DNA of 64,000 nucleotides, from positions 1 through 64,000 of IMG/VR virus record IMGVR_UViG_3300032893_000008; one strand, 5' to 3'. The notes beneath the pieces were generated by a model. It ran no database searches. It had not been told where the DNA came from and saw only the letters and a program-made list of their open reading frames with translations. Made by a program: the position numbers and the translations under genes. Each line of letters begins with the position of its first letter. The first letter of the stretch is position 1. The stretch is from a virus. Of the stretch, positions 62,830-64,000 are shown piece by piece.

Positions 62830-63676
62830 GAAAGTCTGGTGCGAGTTTCACAAAATTGAGCATGACCTCGATTTAGTTGAAAGATTCGCAGCAAAAACGG
62901 GCGAAAAGAAAGGTGTTTGTCCGATCACGGCTGCTACAGAAGTCCAGACGGGTGCTTACATTCTTGAGCCTGAATACGCTATCGTCCACAAATCAGCGAC
63001 TGAAGCCCGCTGGCCCCAGAACGTTGATCTCTTGATCACCAAGCTCCCCGCCACCGAGAAGGAAGGCTACACCCAAGGGTTGGTAGCTTTCATCGCCGGC
63101 CAGACGTTCAAGCAGATGAACCCGAACTCCCTCGCCTTTGTGATCGTATCGAGCTACAAGGAACAGAAGGAACGCCCCTACCTGATCGTGGAGATCTTCA
63201 AGTCCGCGGGCTTCCAGTTCATCGACACGATTATCTGGGAGAAAAACAAATACACTCCCACCCAAGGCGGTAAGCGCCTTAACAACGTCTACGATTTCGT
63301 CTTCCTCTTCGCCAAGGGTGACAACTATCACCTGGATCGTGAGGCGATTGCATACCTCCGTCGTGATGGGCACGGAGAATACCTGTGCGCCGGCAACGTA
63401 TGGCGCATCAAGGTCGACGAAAAAGATTCGGTTCCTCAGGAACTCGCAGAAGTGGCGATCAAGCTATCGAATCTGCTGCCGAATTCCACGATCGTAGATC
63501 CGTTCATGGACACCGGCGCGGTGCTACGAGCAGCACTTCACACTCAACACTCGTTCTGGGGATGCGAGTCTAGTCCCCTCAAGTTCAAGAGGTGCCAGAA
63601 AGTAGTGCGTGACTACCGCACTGCTCTCTTGGCCGGCAAAGACCCCGAATCGATTCTCAACGGAGAGACAGCGTGA
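62822..63676 (+). CDS. Degenerate DNA methyltransferase-like protein
   Basis: 284 residues. The fold order of beta-class N4/N6 methyltransferases is visible: LLITKLPATEKEGY at the catalytic loop position, IIWEKNKYTPTQGGKRLNNV, and TIVDPFMDTGAVLRAALH as the AdoMet motif (DPFMDTG for the usual DPFxGSG). The catalytic loop lacks the usual [DN]PP[YW], reading KLPA. It may therefore be inactive, a DNA binder, or use an unusual catalytic residue. Confidence 0.65.
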   Translation: MGKKVWCEFHKIEHDLDLVERFAAKTGEKKGVCPITAATEVQTGAYILEPEYAIVHKSATEARWPQNVDLLITKLPATEKEGYTQGLVAFIAGQTFKQMNPNSLAFVIVSSYKEQKERPYLIVEIFKSAGFQFIDTIIWEKNKYTPTQGGKRLNNVYDFVFLFAKGDNYHLDREAIAYLRRDGHGEYLCAGNVWRIKVDEKDSVPQELAEVAIKLSNLLPNSTIVDPFMDTGAVLRAALHTQHSFWGCESSPLKFKRCQKVVRDYRTALLAGKDPESILNGETA

Positions 63677-64000
63677 ACGGATTCTCGATCAAGGCAAAAG
63701 GCAAGGAAATTCGTCTCAAGGGCCCTGCCCTTAACGATGCCATTCTTCAGACGATGCACACCCTATCCCAGATCGTCGGTTCGACGCTCGGGCCGGGCGG
63801 TAACGTCGTGCTCCTGGAGCGCATTGGACTGCCGCCTCTGATCACTAAGGACGGCGTCACGGTAGCGTCGAACGTCGCCTTCAAGGACGCAACGCAATAC
63901 GTCCTCGGCGAGGCAGCGAAGGAAGCTTCGCTCCGCACGAACGTCGAGGCTGGCGACGGCACGACGACCGTCATCGTCCTGGCGGAAGCCCTGACCCGCT
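63673..64000 (+). CDS. groEL: GroEL-type chaperonin (3' truncated by window)
   Basis: GTG start in a GTGA overlap with the methyltransferase-like gene; 109 codons are visible. STLGPGGNVVLLERIG, ITKDGVTVASNVAF and AGDGTTTVIVLAEAL are the GroEL equatorial nucleotide-binding signatures (GDGTTT). Phage GroEL homologues help fold virion proteins. Any GroES partner lies outside the window or is host-supplied. Confidence 0.9.
   Translation, partial: MNGFSIKAKGKEIRLKGPALNDAILQTMHTLSQIVGSTLGPGGNVVLLERIGLPPLITKDGVTVASNVAFKDATQYVLGEAAKEASLRTNVEAGDGTTTVIVLAEALTR

Noticed and set aside
1-64000. Global reassignment of UAG to an amino acid
   Set aside because: TAG is the natural end of several genes (11665, 12806, 19545, 26092, 31686, 53062), and the long structural and replication genes contain no in-frame TAG. 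Selective read-through fits better.

Overview
This window is part of a large tailed phage (Caudoviricetes) genome of moderately high GC. It is packed with short overlapping genes and has no ribosomal RNA, no integrase and no cellular housekeeping operons. It carries a full virion module: terminase (40239-42194), portal (36910-39186), a head-morphogenesis protein (36093-36935), a prohead protease (19542-20840), a scaffold-like acidic protein (16105-17178), a capsid protein (14617-16065), and large repetitive tail or decoration proteins (4473-10642). It also carries its own replication and recombination set: DnaE-type polymerase, a gp32-like single-strand-binding protein, a RecA/UvsX-like recombinase, an SbcD-like nuclease, DnaB-like helicase, primase, and SF1, SF2 and Snf2 helicases. 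Nucleotide enzymes, a sigma factor, a GroEL chaperonin (cut by the window end) and about ten tRNA or tRNA-like genes complete it.

Layout. 1-4098 (+): small accessory genes, a tRNA-like element, an AAA ATPase and a polynucleotide-kinase-like P-loop protein. 4082-10642 (-): tail or decoration proteins. 10696-13096 (+): small genes and four ordinary tRNAs. 13097-18081 (-): an HNH/Mom-like fusion and the capsid cluster. 18208-19545 (+): an HNH endonuclease, a winged-helix protein and a small gene. 19542-26439 (-): protease, tRNA cluster, an operon with an amber-interrupted gene, nucleotide enzymes. 26446-36059 (-): phosphoesterase, RNA ligase, MazG-like, Snf2 helicase, NADAR, sigma factor. 36093-44350 (-): packaging and head genes. 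44376-58271 (-): recombination, polymerase and MoxR/VWA genes. 58322-64000 (+): helicases, primase, methyltransferase-like protein, GroEL.

Three things stand out. First, at about twenty gene starts a -10 hexamer (consensus GGTAnnAT) lies 6-9 bases upstream of the start codon. That places the transcription start on or next to the start codon, so many messages should be leaderless. This architecture is best known from Deinococcota and Actinomycetota, so a host there is a reasonable inference, not a proof. Second, a canonical tRNA with anticodon CUA (amber suppressor) is encoded at 20875-20947. In the same apparent transcription unit a well-formed gene (21719-22081) has an in-frame UAG as codon 9 and no usable start after it, and its stop overlaps the start of a Pth2-like peptidyl-tRNA hydrolase. 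Two further UAG-terminated genes (Snf2 helicase; VWA/metallopeptidase) are each followed in frame by another gene. UAG still ends several other genes, so this looks like selective read-through rather than global reassignment. Third, three tRNA-like genes that encode their own CCA have abnormal anticodon loops, and two of them carry a hairpin with a CUAG loop inside the D-loop. The phage also encodes RNA-repair-type proteins (ligase, kinase-like, RlaP-like nucleotidyltransferase), which suggests active tRNA maintenance or defence against tRNA-cleaving immunity.

All functions come from reading motifs by eye; no search or structure prediction was run.
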